Source: Rhizobium bangladeshense
Lineage (GTDB): Bacteria > Pseudomonadota > Alphaproteobacteria > Rhizobiales > Rhizobiaceae
Length of the DNA: 64,000 nucleotides
NCBI RefSeq assembly: GCF_017357245.1
Contig: NZ_CP071617.1
Span: 124,001-188,000, forward strand
Reading direction: 5' to 3'
Each line of letters starts with the position of its first letter. Position 1 is the first letter of the stretch. A model generated the notes under the pieces. That model made no database searches, was not told the origin of the DNA, and saw only the letters and a list, made by a program, of their open reading frames with translations. The position numbers and the translations under genes were made by a program. Shown one piece after another: positions 47,824 to 56,598 of the stretch.

Positions 47824-49020
47824 ATGGGAAAGGTCTATATAGTCGGCACCTGCGACACCAAGGGCGCTGAACTGAACTACGCCAGGGAGGTGGTTCTTTC
47901 GGCCGGAACCGAGGCCATTCTGGTTGATGTCGGCACGCTTGGTGAGGGTGCGGACGCCGATATTCCAGCGTGCGACGTCGCGGCATTTCATCCGGATGGT
48001 GCTGCGGCCGTGCTCGGGCAGACCGACCGGGGAACCGCGGTTTCGGCCATGGCCAAGGCGCTGACGGGTTTCCTGAAATCACGCAACGATATCGGCGCCG
48101 TCCTCGGCCTCGGCGGAACCGGCAATACCGCACTTGTAACGGAAGCGATGCGGGCGCTTCCCATCGGCTTGCCGAAATTAGTGGTCTCGACCGTTGCCTC
48201 GGGCAATGTGGCTCCATATGTCGGGCCGAATGATCTCACCATGATGTATTCGGTCGTCGACGTCGCCGGCCTGAATGCGATCTCGCGCAAGGTGATCGGC
48301 AATGCGGCGAATGCGGCGGCCGGCATGGCCCGCAACCCCGTTCCCGCTTCCAGGGATGATCGACCGGGCATCGGCATGACCATGTTCGGCGTCACCACGT
48401 CCTGCGTCACGCAGGTTCGCGAGATGCTCGGCAAGACCCATGAAATCTATGTCTTCCATGCGACCGGCGTCGGCGGCCAGTCGATGGAGAAGCTCGCCGA
48501 TTCAGGTCTGCTGCAGGGCGTGATCGATGTGACGACGACCGAGATTCCCGATCTCCTTGTCGGCGGCGTCTTTCCCGCGACCGAGGATCGCTTCGGCGCC
48601 ATCATCCGCAGCGGCCTGCCCTATGTCGGCTCGGTCGGCGCCGTCGATATGGTGAATTTTGGCGCGCGCGACACAGTGCCGGCATCGTTCTGTGACCGAA
48701 GGCTTCACGTCCATAATGCGCAGGTGACCCTGATGCGCACCACCCCAGAGGAAAATCGCCGGATCGGCGCCTTCATTGTCGAACGGCTCAACCGGATGCA
48801 GGGGCCGGTCCGCTTTCTGCTGCCGCTTCAGGGCGTGTCGGCGATCGATGCCGCCGGCCAGCCGTTCTACGATCCCGAAGCCGACGAGGCACTGTTTTCC
48901 GTCATCCGCGCCGGCTGGAACGATGCGCCGAACAGGCGCCTCATCGAGATAGACGCCCACATCAACAGTCCGGAATTTGCCGCGGCACTCGTTGCCAGCT
49001 TCCATGACATCCACGCCTGA
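47824..49020 (+). CDS. Tm-1-like ATP-binding protein (UPF0261)
   Basis: A 398-residue protein of the UPF0261 family, related to the amino-terminal half of tomato Tm-1, which binds ATP. Family segments are [75 protein letters not shown] and [14 protein letters not shown]. The enzymatic role is unknown. AGAGGAGGAAAACCA precedes the ATG. It is followed 10 bases later by the TIM-barrel gene that corresponds to the other half of Tm-1, so the two products likely form one complex. Confidence 0.9.
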   Translation: MGKVYIVGTCDTKGAELNYAREVVLSAGTEAILVDVGTLGEGADADIPACDVAAFHPDGAAAVLGQTDRGTAVSAMAKALTGFLKSRNDIGAVLGLGGTGNTALVTEAMRALPIGLPKLVVSTVASGNVAPYVGPNDLTMMYSVVDVAGLNAISRKVIGNAANAAAGMARNPVPASRDDRPGIGMTMFGVTTSCVTQVREMLGKTHEIYVFHATGVGGQSMEKLADSGLLQGVIDVTTTEIPDLLVGGVFPATEDRFGAIIRSGLPYVGSVGAVDMVNFGARDTVPASFCDRRLHVHNAQVTLMRTTPEENRRIGAFIVERLNRMQGPVRFLLPLQGVSAIDAAGQPFYDPEADEALFSVIRAGWNDAPNRRLIEIDAHINSPEFAAALVASFHDIHA

Positions 49021-49030
49021 GGAGAGAGTT

Positions 49031-49855
49031 TTGACACACGCCAACCGCAACGACATTCTGAACAAGCTTCGCCGCAAGATCTCCGAGGGCCGGCCGATCA
49101 TCGGCGGCGGCGCCGGCACCGGCCTCTCCGCCAAGAGCGAGGAGGCCGGCGGCATCGACCTGATCGTGATCTATAATTCCGGCCGTTACCGCATGGCCGG
49201 GCGGGGCTCGCTTGCCGGTTTGCTTGCCTATGGCAATGCCAATGAGATCGTCAAGGAAATGGGCCGCGAGGTCCTGCCGGTCGTGCGCCATACGCCGGTG
49301 CTTGCCGGCGTCAACGGCACCGATCCCTTCATGCTGCCCGATCACTTCCTCGACGAATTGAAGGCGATGGGTTTTGCCGGCATCCAGAACTTTCCGACGG
49401 TCGGGCTGATCGACGGCACGTTCCGCGCCAATCTCGAAGAGACCGGGATGGGCTTTGATCTGGAAATCGACATCATCGCGCGTGCGCACGCCAAGGATAT
49501 GCTGACCACCCCTTACGTCTTCAGCAGCGAGGACGCGATTGCCATGAGCAAGGCAGGTGCCGATATCGTGGTCTGTCATCTCGGCCTGACCACGGGAGGC
49601 GCGATCGGCGCAGAAACGGCGCTGACGCTCGAGGGATGCGTGGAGAAGATCAACGCATGGTCGGATGCTGCGCGGTCGGTGCGCGAGGACGTCATCGTGC
49701 TCTGTCATGGAGGCCCGATCGCGATGCCCGCGGATGCCGCCTACGTGCTCGCCCGCTGCAAGGGTTGCAACGGTTTCTACGGCGCAAGTTCGATGGAGCG
49801 GCTGCCGACTGAGGTCGCGATCCGCGCGCAGGTCGAAGGATTTGCGAAGATCTAG
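49031..49855 (+). CDS. TIM-barrel protein, phosphoenolpyruvate hydrolase family
   Basis: A 274-residue TIM-barrel of the phosphoenolpyruvate hydrolase-like family, matching the carboxy half of plant Tm-1. Diagnostic stretches are [73 protein letters not shown] and [12 protein letters not shown]. The start is TTG at 49031 with GGAGAGAGTT before it; a longer ATG reading overlaps the upstream gene. Only 23 bases after its stop the sequence changes to a decayed SDR gene. Confidence 0.88.
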   Translation: MTHANRNDILNKLRRKISEGRPIIGGGAGTGLSAKSEEAGGIDLIVIYNSGRYRMAGRGSLAGLLAYGNANEIVKEMGREVLPVVRHTPVLAGVNGTDPFMLPDHFLDELKAMGFAGIQNFPTVGLIDGTFRANLEETGMGFDLEIDIIARAHAKDMLTTPYVFSSEDAIAMSKAGADIVVCHLGLTTGGAIGAETALTLEGCVEKINAWSDAARSVREDVIVLCHGGPIAMPADAAYVLARCKGCNGFYGASSMERLPTEVAIRAQVEGFAKI

Positions 49856-49877
49856 GAGCGGTTTGGACCGGCCCCGG

Positions 49878-50430
49878 CGCGGGCTTGCCATTCAAGCCGA
49901 CAGTGCCGACCCGGGCGCCATTCGTCGCGCCGTCAGCCAGACGCTCGACACACTTGGCGGGCTTGACATTCTGGTCAACAGCGCAGGCATCGGAACCGCA
50001 GGCATGACCGCGGATCTGGCTCTCGCCGACCTGCAGGCCATGCTTGATGTGAACGTTCGCGCGCCCGTCCTGTTCGCACAGGCGGCGATCCCGCAGCTCT
50101 CATCGGGCGGCCGGATCATCTCTATCGCCTCTGCTTTGGCGGAGCGCGTGCCTTTCCCAGGTGTCACGGCTTACGCCATGTCGAAGTCGGCACTCCTGTC
50201 GCTCACGCGAGGCCAAGGCATTACCGTCAATCTTGTTCTCCCCGGTTCAACTGACACGGACATTGAACCCGGCCAATGGCGAGAATGCTGATTATCAGCG
50301 AAGCCTCACATCGCTCGGCCGATTTGGCGAACCCCGTGAAGTTGCCAGCGCGGTGGCGTTTCTGGCCGGTCCGGCTGCAAGTCTGATTACCGGTGCGGTT
50401 CTCAGTGTAGACGCCGGCTTCAACGCCTGA
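49878..50430 (+). pseudogene. Decayed SDR oxidoreductase
   Basis: A remnant of a FabG-like SDR. The sequence enters at a point equal to residue 57 of the intact paralogue at 11386-12126 (RGLAIQADSADPGAI against RAFAIQADSADPNAI), so the cofactor-binding amino end is absent. About seven residues are missing after SLTRG, before GITVNLV. A +1 frameshift near 50262 moves the rest ([27 protein letters not shown]) into another frame, ending at 50430. Three lesions make it a clear pseudogene. The following 50431-50620 contains nothing recognised. Confidence 0.85.
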
Positions 50431-50620
50431 TTTGCCCTTCGCGTTGTCCGGGCGTCGTGCTTTACGGCGTCCGGCAGGTTATTTTCAATAGCGGCCGTAA
50501 GACGCGTTGACAGCGATCTCTATCTGTCAACGAGGCTGTGCAAATCAGCGGAATGCACGTAAACGCAAGTTGAGAAACTCGTAAGCGATTAAGTCCGCCC
50601 TCTCCCGCGGCCTTCCTTCG

Positions 50621-51205
50621 TCAGATCACGAAATCAAACCGTCCGAACTTTCCGTCACTGGTTTGCTTCATGTCGAGGAGCAGTGCCTCGTCAAACAGCC
50701 GGTCTCCGGCGTTTCTGGGCTCGCGGGGAAAATAGAGTTGAGTGGTAAGGACGCGTCCCCCTGGGCGCTGGACCTTGAGATGGAAATGACGCGTGCGGCC
50801 GGGATAAAACGCGGGGACGATGGTGTTGAACCACCATCGTCCCCGGGTGTCGGTGAACTGGTGTCCGCGCAGACGGAAACCCACGCTGTCGTAGTCACCG
50901 TTTTCGTCAGCATGCCAGATCTCGACGAGGCTGCCGCCAAGCGGTCGGCAGCGGTTGTCGAGCACGAACCCGGCGACGGTTATTCGCTCGCCCCCGGGCG
51001 CATCCGGATAGAGATCCCGATTGAGCGGCGAGTTTGGCCTGAAGAATGGGCCGGCTTCTCGCTCGAGGGTTGGTTGATCTCCATCGTCACATGCAAGGGT
51101 GAGCGGCAGTTCGGGAGCGGCCTGCGCAAACGCCTTCATTCTTGCTGCGTCGATGAGAGGCAACGTCAGAAAGGCCGTCAATAGCGAGCGTCTGGTGGAG
51201 GGCAA
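50621..51205 (-). CDS. Intradiol ring-cleavage dioxygenase with Tat signal
   Basis: A 194-residue non-haem Fe(III) dioxygenase of the protocatechuate 3,4-dioxygenase type. The four iron ligands are visible: Tyr105 (WHADENGDYD), Tyr134, His140 and His142 (FYPGRTRHFHLKV). A twin-arginine leader (STRRSLLTAF) precedes an Ala-rich cleavage region, so it is probably exported folded with its metal. TTG is the start, with GGGAG upstream. Such exported members cleave catechol-type compounds outside the cytoplasm. It lies 50 bases downstream of the aldo/keto reductase gene. Confidence 0.86.
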   Translation of the reverse strand: MPSTRRSLLTAFLTLPLIDAARMKAFAQAAPELPLTLACDDGDQPTLEREAGPFFRPNSPLNRDLYPDAPGGERITVAGFVLDNRCRPLGGSLVEIWHADENGDYDSVGFRLRGHQFTDTRGRWWFNTIVPAFYPGRTRHFHLKVQRPGGRVLTTQLYFPREPRNAGDRLFDEALLLDMKQTSDGKFGRFDFVI

Positions 51206-51255
51206 GGTCGATCTCCCGGCGATTTGTTCTAAGGGGGCAGCAAAATAGTCGCGCC

Positions 51256-52338
51256 TTACCGCAGGCGCTGCACCGCATTCGCCTGCGCCTCCCGGATCAG
51301 GCCGGCATACATATTCTCTTTACCGGGATACCACGGCATCGTGCCGATGGAGCCGAAGCCGGGAATGGTCTCCATATGTGCGACCATGCGGGCACGCATG
51401 CGCTTGTCAGGAAGCGGGCCTGTCATCGTCTGGACATTATCACTCATGTGGTCAGGGTTGGAGGTGCCGCAGAGTACGCTCGTGACCGCCGGATGCGCCA
51501 TGACCCACTTCAGGAAGAACTGCGCCCAACTCGTCGCGCCGAACTCGACTGCGAAACCAGGCAGCGGATGTCCCTCAACCACCTTCATCAACCGTGCTTT
51601 TTCAAGCGGCAAATTGATCAGGACGCCGACACCCTTGTCGGCCGCGGCCGGGAGAAGACGGCGCTCGGCGTCGCGGTTGAAGATCGAGTAGTTCGTCTGG
51701 ATGAAATCGACATCGTCGCGCTGGACGATCGCCAGCAACTGATCCTGCGCCGCCGACTCGTGATGCGTCACGCCGACATGGCGTATGAGCCCTTCCTTCT
51801 TCCAGGCTTTCATCAGTGGAATGACGACCGGTGCATTGGTGATGCTGTGGCATTGCATGAGATTGATCGTGGCGCGCCATGTCCGCATGCGCGATTGCCG
51901 AAAGCTTTCAACGGCGTGGCTTTCGTCTCCAAGATACTCTCCTGTCGACCAGACCTTGTTGGCGAGAAACATCTCATCGGATCTTGCAAACTCGCCCATG
52001 AACTGCCCGACGCTGACTTCGGCCGAGCCGTAGAGCGGCGATGTGTCGACCACGCGACCGCCTGCAGCGACGTACCGCTCGAAGACCTGACGGAGAGCGT
52101 CACGGCGATCACCGGGCTTCAGGTCAAAGGTGAGGAATGTGCCGAGACCCAAGACTGTGACCTTTTCGCCAGTACGTGGTAAGCTGCGGGTCAGCACATC
52201 CGGATTTGATCCAGTGACTGGCGACGCCACATTCTTGTCCTCGGTTTGCGCCGTAGCGTTGGTGGCCAGTGCCAGCCCTGTCGCCGCCGCCCCCATAGTG
52301 CCGAGGAAGCCGCGTCTGTTGATCTTTGAGTGGTCCAT
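51256..52338 (-). CDS. Aldo/keto reductase with Tat signal
   Basis: A 360-residue aldo/keto reductase. The leader KINRRGFLGTMGAAATGLALATNATA is a twin-arginine signal. The barrel keeps Asp in VVDTSPLYGSAE (with Tyr), Lys in LANKVWST and His in LMQCHSI, so the catalytic tetrad appears complete. Export of an NADPH-dependent enzyme is unusual because the periplasm lacks free NADPH; Tat members presumably carry bound cofactor. GGAGAAATCTC precedes the ATG. It sits between two other Tat-signal genes. Confidence 0.87.
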   Translation of the reverse strand: MDHSKINRRGFLGTMGAAATGLALATNATAQTEDKNVASPVTGSNPDVLTRSLPRTGEKVTVLGLGTFLTFDLKPGDRRDALRQVFERYVAAGGRVVDTSPLYGSAEVSVGQFMGEFARSDEMFLANKVWSTGEYLGDESHAVESFRQSRMRTWRATINLMQCHSITNAPVVIPLMKAWKKEGLIRHVGVTHHESAAQDQLLAIVQRDDVDFIQTNYSIFNRDAERRLLPAAADKGVGVLINLPLEKARLMKVVEGHPLPGFAVEFGATSWAQFFLKWVMAHPAVTSVLCGTSNPDHMSDNVQTMTGPLPDKRMRARMVAHMETIPGFGSIGTMPWYPGKENMYAGLIREAQANAVQRLR

Positions 52339-52362
52339 GAGATTTCTCCGTTTCGCTAACCG

Positions 52363-53355
52363 TCAGAATTGCCAACTAGCTGGTACCCAGGCATAGCCAC
52401 CGTCGGTCTTCAGCATCCGACCAAGACCAGGGAATGGATAGTGGAAACCAAGCACGGGCATGCGCTCGGCGGCCGCCCTATCGAAAATGCGACGACGGGA
52501 AGAAAGAGCCGTCTCTTTGTCGCGGTCGGGTCCGGGCAGCCAGGGATTGCCGACGTTGACGACAGGGTGGTAGGCAAGGTCTGCCGTCAGCAGCAACTGG
52601 TCGCTCCCGGAATGGACGAGGAAGGTCGCCATGCCTGGCGTGTGACCCGATGCGACGATCGTCGTTAGACCCGGCACGATCTCGGCGCCGGCTTCATAAA
52701 GCTCGACGTCGTTCATGACCGGCGCGAGGCTGTTCTTGATGTTTGCCGCGAAGCGCAGACGGAATTCCTCCGGCACAGGCATGTAGGAGAGATCCGGATC
52801 GGTGCGGACGAAGAAGTCCCAGTCGGCCTTCGGGACGAAGACAGTGGCGCGGGGAAAGGCCTTGCCGCCGTCCGCGGTTCTTAAGTTACCGACATGGTCG
52901 GGATGGGTGTGGGAGATGACGATCGCGTCAATGTCCGTGGGATCAAGACCGATTGCCGCGAGGTTATCGAAGATGCGGCCACCGTTCGGGCCCATGGTCT
53001 TGCCGGCGCCAGCCTCGATCAGAATCCGCCGGCCACCGGTCTCGATCAGCAGCGTGTTGAGGTTGAGCGTCATGTGGTCGGTCGGCAGAAATGCCTGCCG
53101 CAGGACCTCTTGAAGCTCGGCTTCCGGCGCGTCGCTTGCATAAACGCGGGGCGGGCCACCAATCACGCCGTCGCTCAACACAGTCGCGCTGATTTCGCCG
53201 ACGCTGAAGCGGTAGTGACCAGCGTTGGCGGTCACCAAGGGCGCGGCCTGGGCGTTGGCGCTGCCGGAGCCACCCAGGCTCGGGATGAGCATGCTTGATA
53301 CGCCTGCGACAGCGGACAGCATGATCGCACGTCTGTTGAGAGTGAAGGCATTCAT
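52363..53355 (-). CDS. MBL-fold metallohydrolase with Tat signal
   Basis: A 330-residue metallo-beta-lactamase-fold hydrolase beginning at ATG 53355 (GAAGGGAAGACCG before it). LNRRAIMLSAVAG is a twin-arginine signal with cleavage near ANAQA. Metal ligands appear in VISHTHPDHVGN, VASGHTPGM and LLTADLAYHP. The family includes lactonases and quorum-quenching-like enzymes; specificity is not evident. It is divergent from a LysR gene and first of a three-gene run of exported enzymes. Confidence 0.88.
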   Translation of the reverse strand: MNAFTLNRRAIMLSAVAGVSSMLIPSLGGSGSANAQAAPLVTANAGHYRFSVGEISATVLSDGVIGGPPRVYASDAPEAELQEVLRQAFLPTDHMTLNLNTLLIETGGRRILIEAGAGKTMGPNGGRIFDNLAAIGLDPTDIDAIVISHTHPDHVGNLRTADGGKAFPRATVFVPKADWDFFVRTDPDLSYMPVPEEFRLRFAANIKNSLAPVMNDVELYEAGAEIVPGLTTIVASGHTPGMATFLVHSGSDQLLLTADLAYHPVVNVGNPWLPGPDRDKETALSSRRRIFDRAAAERMPVLGFHYPFPGLGRMLKTDGGYAWVPASWQF

Positions 53356-53521
53356 CGGTCTTCCCTTCTGCATTGGACACTCTTCATTGGCTTGGCTGGT
53401 CGAACTGCCCGCTAAAGGAAGCAGATCGAGCAGGGCGATAATCTCTGAGCTCATCATGACATGGGTCGATTGGTCTGATAACCTGCGCTAAGTTTATCAC
53501 TTTGGTTAGAAATACTTCTCA

Positions 53522-54442
53522 ATGGATCCAATTCGCTTAGACAGCTTCGATGTCTTCGTGGCCATCGTACGTTGTGGCGGTTTCCGTGCAGCAGCACTCG
53601 AGCGAGGCGTTTCTTCATCTGCCTTGAGCCAAACGATGAATGCTCTCGAAGAGGCTCTGGGTATCCGGCTCCTCAATCGAACGACGAGGAGCGTGTTTCC
53701 GACAGAGGCTGGACAGCGCCTTCTTGAACGTCTGGCACCTGCATTGAGCGACATCAGGCTCGCGATCGCAGAGGTCGATGAATTGCGCGATAGCCCATCC
53801 GGAACCCTCAGGATCAACGCACCGGCACCGGCCGTCGATCATGTCCTCTGCCCGATGGTATTCGATTTTATGGATGCCTATCGCGAGGTGAAGATCGAGA
53901 TCATCAGCGATGCTGCTGTCATCGATATCGTGGAACAGGGTTTCGATGCCGGCGTCAGGTTCGGCAAGCAGCTGGCCCAGGACATGATCGCGCTGCCGCT
54001 TGGACCCGCGCTTCGCTATGCAATCGTCGCTTCGCCTGACTATATCAAGAGATGCGGTCAACCGCTGACGCCGCACGAACTCGTTGGTCACGACTGTATA
54101 AGGCGTCGTTTCCCTGGTGGCACGCTTGTCACCTGGCGGTTCGCCGAGGGAAGCGAGGAAATCGAGGTCACTCCCACGGGCCGTTTGACCGTCAGTTCCG
54201 CGCACAATGAACTGCAAGCTGCACTGGCGGGCAGAGGAATCGCCCATGTCTTCGATGACTACGCCAAGCCGCATGTCCAAACCGGCCGGCTGGTGGAGCT
54301 TCTCTCCGACTGGAGCCCCACCTTGCCACACTGGTTTTTATACTACCCCAGCCGCCGCCTCCCGAGCGCCGCCATGCGGGCGTTTCTTGATTACATGAGG
54401 AGCTACGACTGGAAGGCGAAGAATGCCCTCGACCCGCGGTGA
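53522..54442 (+). CDS. LysR-type transcriptional regulator
   Basis: A 306-residue LysR regulator. The helix-turn-helix is GGFRAAALERGVSSSALSQTMNALEEALGIRLLNRTTRSVFPTEAG; the effector domain shows SGTLRINAPAPAV and AVIDIVEQGFDAGVRFG. It is divergent from the MBL/aldo-keto reductase/dioxygenase run and is its probable activator. No strong Shine-Dalgarno precedes the ATG. Confidence 0.92.
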   Translation: MDPIRLDSFDVFVAIVRCGGFRAAALERGVSSSALSQTMNALEEALGIRLLNRTTRSVFPTEAGQRLLERLAPALSDIRLAIAEVDELRDSPSGTLRINAPAPAVDHVLCPMVFDFMDAYREVKIEIISDAAVIDIVEQGFDAGVRFGKQLAQDMIALPLGPALRYAIVASPDYIKRCGQPLTPHELVGHDCIRRRFPGGTLVTWRFAEGSEEIEVTPTGRLTVSSAHNELQAALAGRGIAHVFDDYAKPHVQTGRLVELLSDWSPTLPHWFLYYPSRRLPSAAMRAFLDYMRSYDWKAKNALDPR

Positions 54443-54482
54443 TTTGGCCAGGTTCTTGCGTAGAAGCAGATCGGAGCTCCTT

Positions 54483-54794
54483 CTAAATCCGGCGTTGTTC
54501 GGCCGCATCGAACTCCCTACGCGAGGCTTCGATATCTTGCCATGTGTCGCGGATCCAATCGGTGAATCCCGCAAGCGGCTTCAGCATCGATTTTCCGCGA
54601 TCGGTCAGCTCATACTCAACGCGCGGTGGCAGTTCGGTGTAATAGTGCCGTGCTACGAGCCCATCCCTCTCAAGATTGCGAAGAGTAAGCGTCAGCATAC
54701 GCTGCGAGATATCGGGAATACCGCGTTGAAGGGCGCCAAACCGCATCGGTGCATCGGGGGAGAGTGAAAGCATCGAGATGACGAGGATCGACAT
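54483..54794 (-). CDS. HxlR-family regulator, amino end atypical
   Basis: The carboxy part is a clear HxlR winged helix: MRFGALQRGIPDISQRMLTLTLRNLERDGLVARHYYTELPPRVEYELTDRGKSML. The family's amino-terminal cysteine and the GGKW or DKWS segment before SILVISML are missing; the sequence there reads FISHHMSILV. The frame remains open to 55001, but the added residues resemble no HxlR, and no ribosome binding site is seen at the listed ATG. The gene may be truncated by recombination or start further upstream. Confidence 0.6.
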   Translation of the reverse strand: MSILVISMLSLSPDAPMRFGALQRGIPDISQRMLTLTLRNLERDGLVARHYYTELPPRVEYELTDRGKSMLKPLAGFTDWIRDTWQDIEASRREFDAAEQRRI

Positions 54795-54922
54795 ATGATG
54801 GCTGATAAACGGGATTTTCTCGGCAGCCAGCAAGCCAAATATCCTTTTGCGACTACTGGCAGCGGCGCCTTTGTCCAAATCCTGATGCCGCGATCTGGGC
54901 TTGCCTTTGCCCCGTGCAGTCC

Positions 54923-55001
54923 GTTGCCGGTGTCGAGGAGGATAAGATCTGTCCCTGCGTTCACCAACCAGCGCGATGACGGCGGCTCCCGCCTTGAACA
55001 T
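54923..55001 (-). pseudogene. Possible MBL-fold fragment
   Basis: Minus-strand frames give FKAGAAVIAL, then after a frame change NAGTDLILLDTGNGL, resembling the first beta-strands of MBL-fold hydrolases (N-x-G-x-x-x-LIDTG). Nothing after it fits. It occupies the 330-base gap between the HxlR and lipocalin-like genes and may be a recombination remnant. Confidence 0.33.
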
Positions 55002-55123
55002 GGAACGACGATTGAAGAGCGTGGTTTTCTTCCTCCAGATAGCTCAGCTTCGCTTTGGTCATGGCCGAAGGACGGAAGCTCGGCGAGGTCGAGACCTCAT
55101 TCAGAGGGCTGGCCTCCGGTGCC

Positions 55124-55618
55124 TTATTTGACCCGCTGCCATTCAATCCTGATTTCAGTGCCTTCCGGTCTGCGGAATTGTTCGGTCATGCGGTCGCCTT
55201 CAACGACCAGCCGCAAATCCTCACGTGTTCGTACGCTGCCGACCCAGTTCGGGAATGTAGACCCTTCGACACGGTTGCCGCTGAATTCTCCTTTCTCATC
55301 AACGGTGTAGGTTCCGAAAAATCCGATGCTGCCTGACATGGCCATGCGATTTTCATCATCCGTCCCCTCGCCGCGAGCGTTGGATGCAAACCGTGGGATG
55401 CCGGCGTCGGTCAGAACTTCTACGAAGTGCATGTCGGGGGTGAAGACGAGAAGACCGTTGGGCTTTTCTCCATAGGCAGATATATTTTTGCCGCCGGGAT
55501 CGATCGTCGCCGACATCATCCGCCAGGTGCCTACGACTTGGTTTTCTGCGGCTGTCTGCGCGAAGGCAGAAGACGAGACGCTGAGGGCGAGAGCCAATAT
55601 TATTGATCGAATGGACAT
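55124..55618 (-). CDS. Lipocalin-like domain protein, exported
   Basis: A 164-residue protein with a Sec signal peptide (SSSAFA-QT near residue 21) and a lipocalin-like beta-barrel domain of the type seen beside bacterial dehydrogenases: VVGTWRMMSATID, GLLVFTPDMHFVEVL, GSIGFFGTYTVDEKGEFSGNRVEGSTFPNW. Such proteins bind small hydrophobic compounds. AAGGAGACAAC precedes the ATG. It follows an SDR gene on the same strand by 49 bases and likely forms an operon with it. Confidence 0.84.
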   Translation of the reverse strand: MSIRSIILALALSVSSSAFAQTAAENQVVGTWRMMSATIDPGGKNISAYGEKPNGLLVFTPDMHFVEVLTDAGIPRFASNARGEGTDDENRMAMSGSIGFFGTYTVDEKGEFSGNRVEGSTFPNWVGSVRTREDLRLVVEGDRMTEQFRRPEGTEIRIEWQRVK

Positions 55619-55667
55619 GTTGTCTCCTTCCTGCATGAGGTCCGTGTTTACAGATTGCTGCTGCGGT

Positions 55668-56501
55668 TCACAGACCCTGCCTGTCGGCGGAATTCGCCAC
55701 TCCTCGCTGCGCCTCAAGGGCAGACAGGCGTGCGGAAAGCGCCTGTGAGATGGAGGAATAGGCTGTGCTACCCAGCGCCAGCCGCAATGGTGGCGTCTTG
55801 CTCTCGGCGGCTGATATGATTGCGGCCACGGTGCGCGCGGCATCCCCCTTGATCTCGAAGCTGCCGTCGGTGATCGCCCGGCGAACGGCCCCGGCAGGTG
55901 TTTCATCGTAGGCATCCATCGGTTTCGCGCGGACGAGATTGGCTCCGAAGTTGGTGCCGGTCGGTCCCGGCTCGGCAATGATGAAGTCGATGCCGAAAGG
56001 CGCCACCTCCTGTGCCACGGCTTCGACAAAGCCCTCGATGCCCCACTTGGTTGCGTGATAGAGGCTGAAGCCTGGATAGGCGATCTGCCCACCCTCGGAG
56101 GAAACCTGGACGATCCGCCCGCCGCCTTGTTTTCGAAGAAGGGGCAGTGCGGCACGGATGAGATGGATGGATCCGGCAAGGTTGGTGGTGATCTGCCGGT
56201 CGATCTCTTCAGTCGTGAGCTCTTCCGCAGCACCGAACAGGCCATAGCCCGCGTTGCTGACGATTACCTCTATCCGCTCGTGCCGTTGGAATGCGTCTCT
56301 GACGGCCGTGGCAATGCGCTCCGGCTCGACCAGATCGAGCTGAACGATATCCAGGCGTTCGCGGTATTCCTGCGCAAGTTTCGTCAGCGCCGCCGCGCGG
56401 CGAATCGCTGCGACCACGTTGTGTCCCTGGGTGAGCAGCTGTTGCGTCATCTCGAGACCGAGCCCCGAGGAAGCGCCGGTGATAAACCATGTCTTTGGCA
56501 T
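55668..56501 (-). CDS. SDR family oxidoreductase (extended classical type)
   Basis: A 277-residue SDR. The cofactor loop is TGASSGLG near residues 8-15, SNAGYG replaces NNAG, and the catalytic residues occur in QVSSEGG and LYHATKWGIEGF. The longer carboxy region with EPGPTGTNFG is typical of the retinol dehydrogenase-like SDRs in Proteobacteria. CAGGAGTTCAC precedes the ATG. It is divergent from the LysR gene at 56599. Confidence 0.9.
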   Translation of the reverse strand: MPKTWFITGASSGLGLEMTQQLLTQGHNVVAAIRRAAALTKLAQEYRERLDIVQLDLVEPERIATAVRDAFQRHERIEVIVSNAGYGLFGAAEELTTEEIDRQITTNLAGSIHLIRAALPLLRKQGGGRIVQVSSEGGQIAYPGFSLYHATKWGIEGFVEAVAQEVAPFGIDFIIAEPGPTGTNFGANLVRAKPMDAYDETPAGAVRRAITDGSFEIKGDAARTVAAIISAAESKTPPLRLALGSTAYSSISQALSARLSALEAQRGVANSADRQGL

Positions 56502-56598
56502 GTGAACTCCTGATCTGTTCATCTGCAATGTAAGACAGCAATATTGGTGATATAAGATCTTCAATTTGAGATGCCGTGGTGAGGATAATTCACGAATA

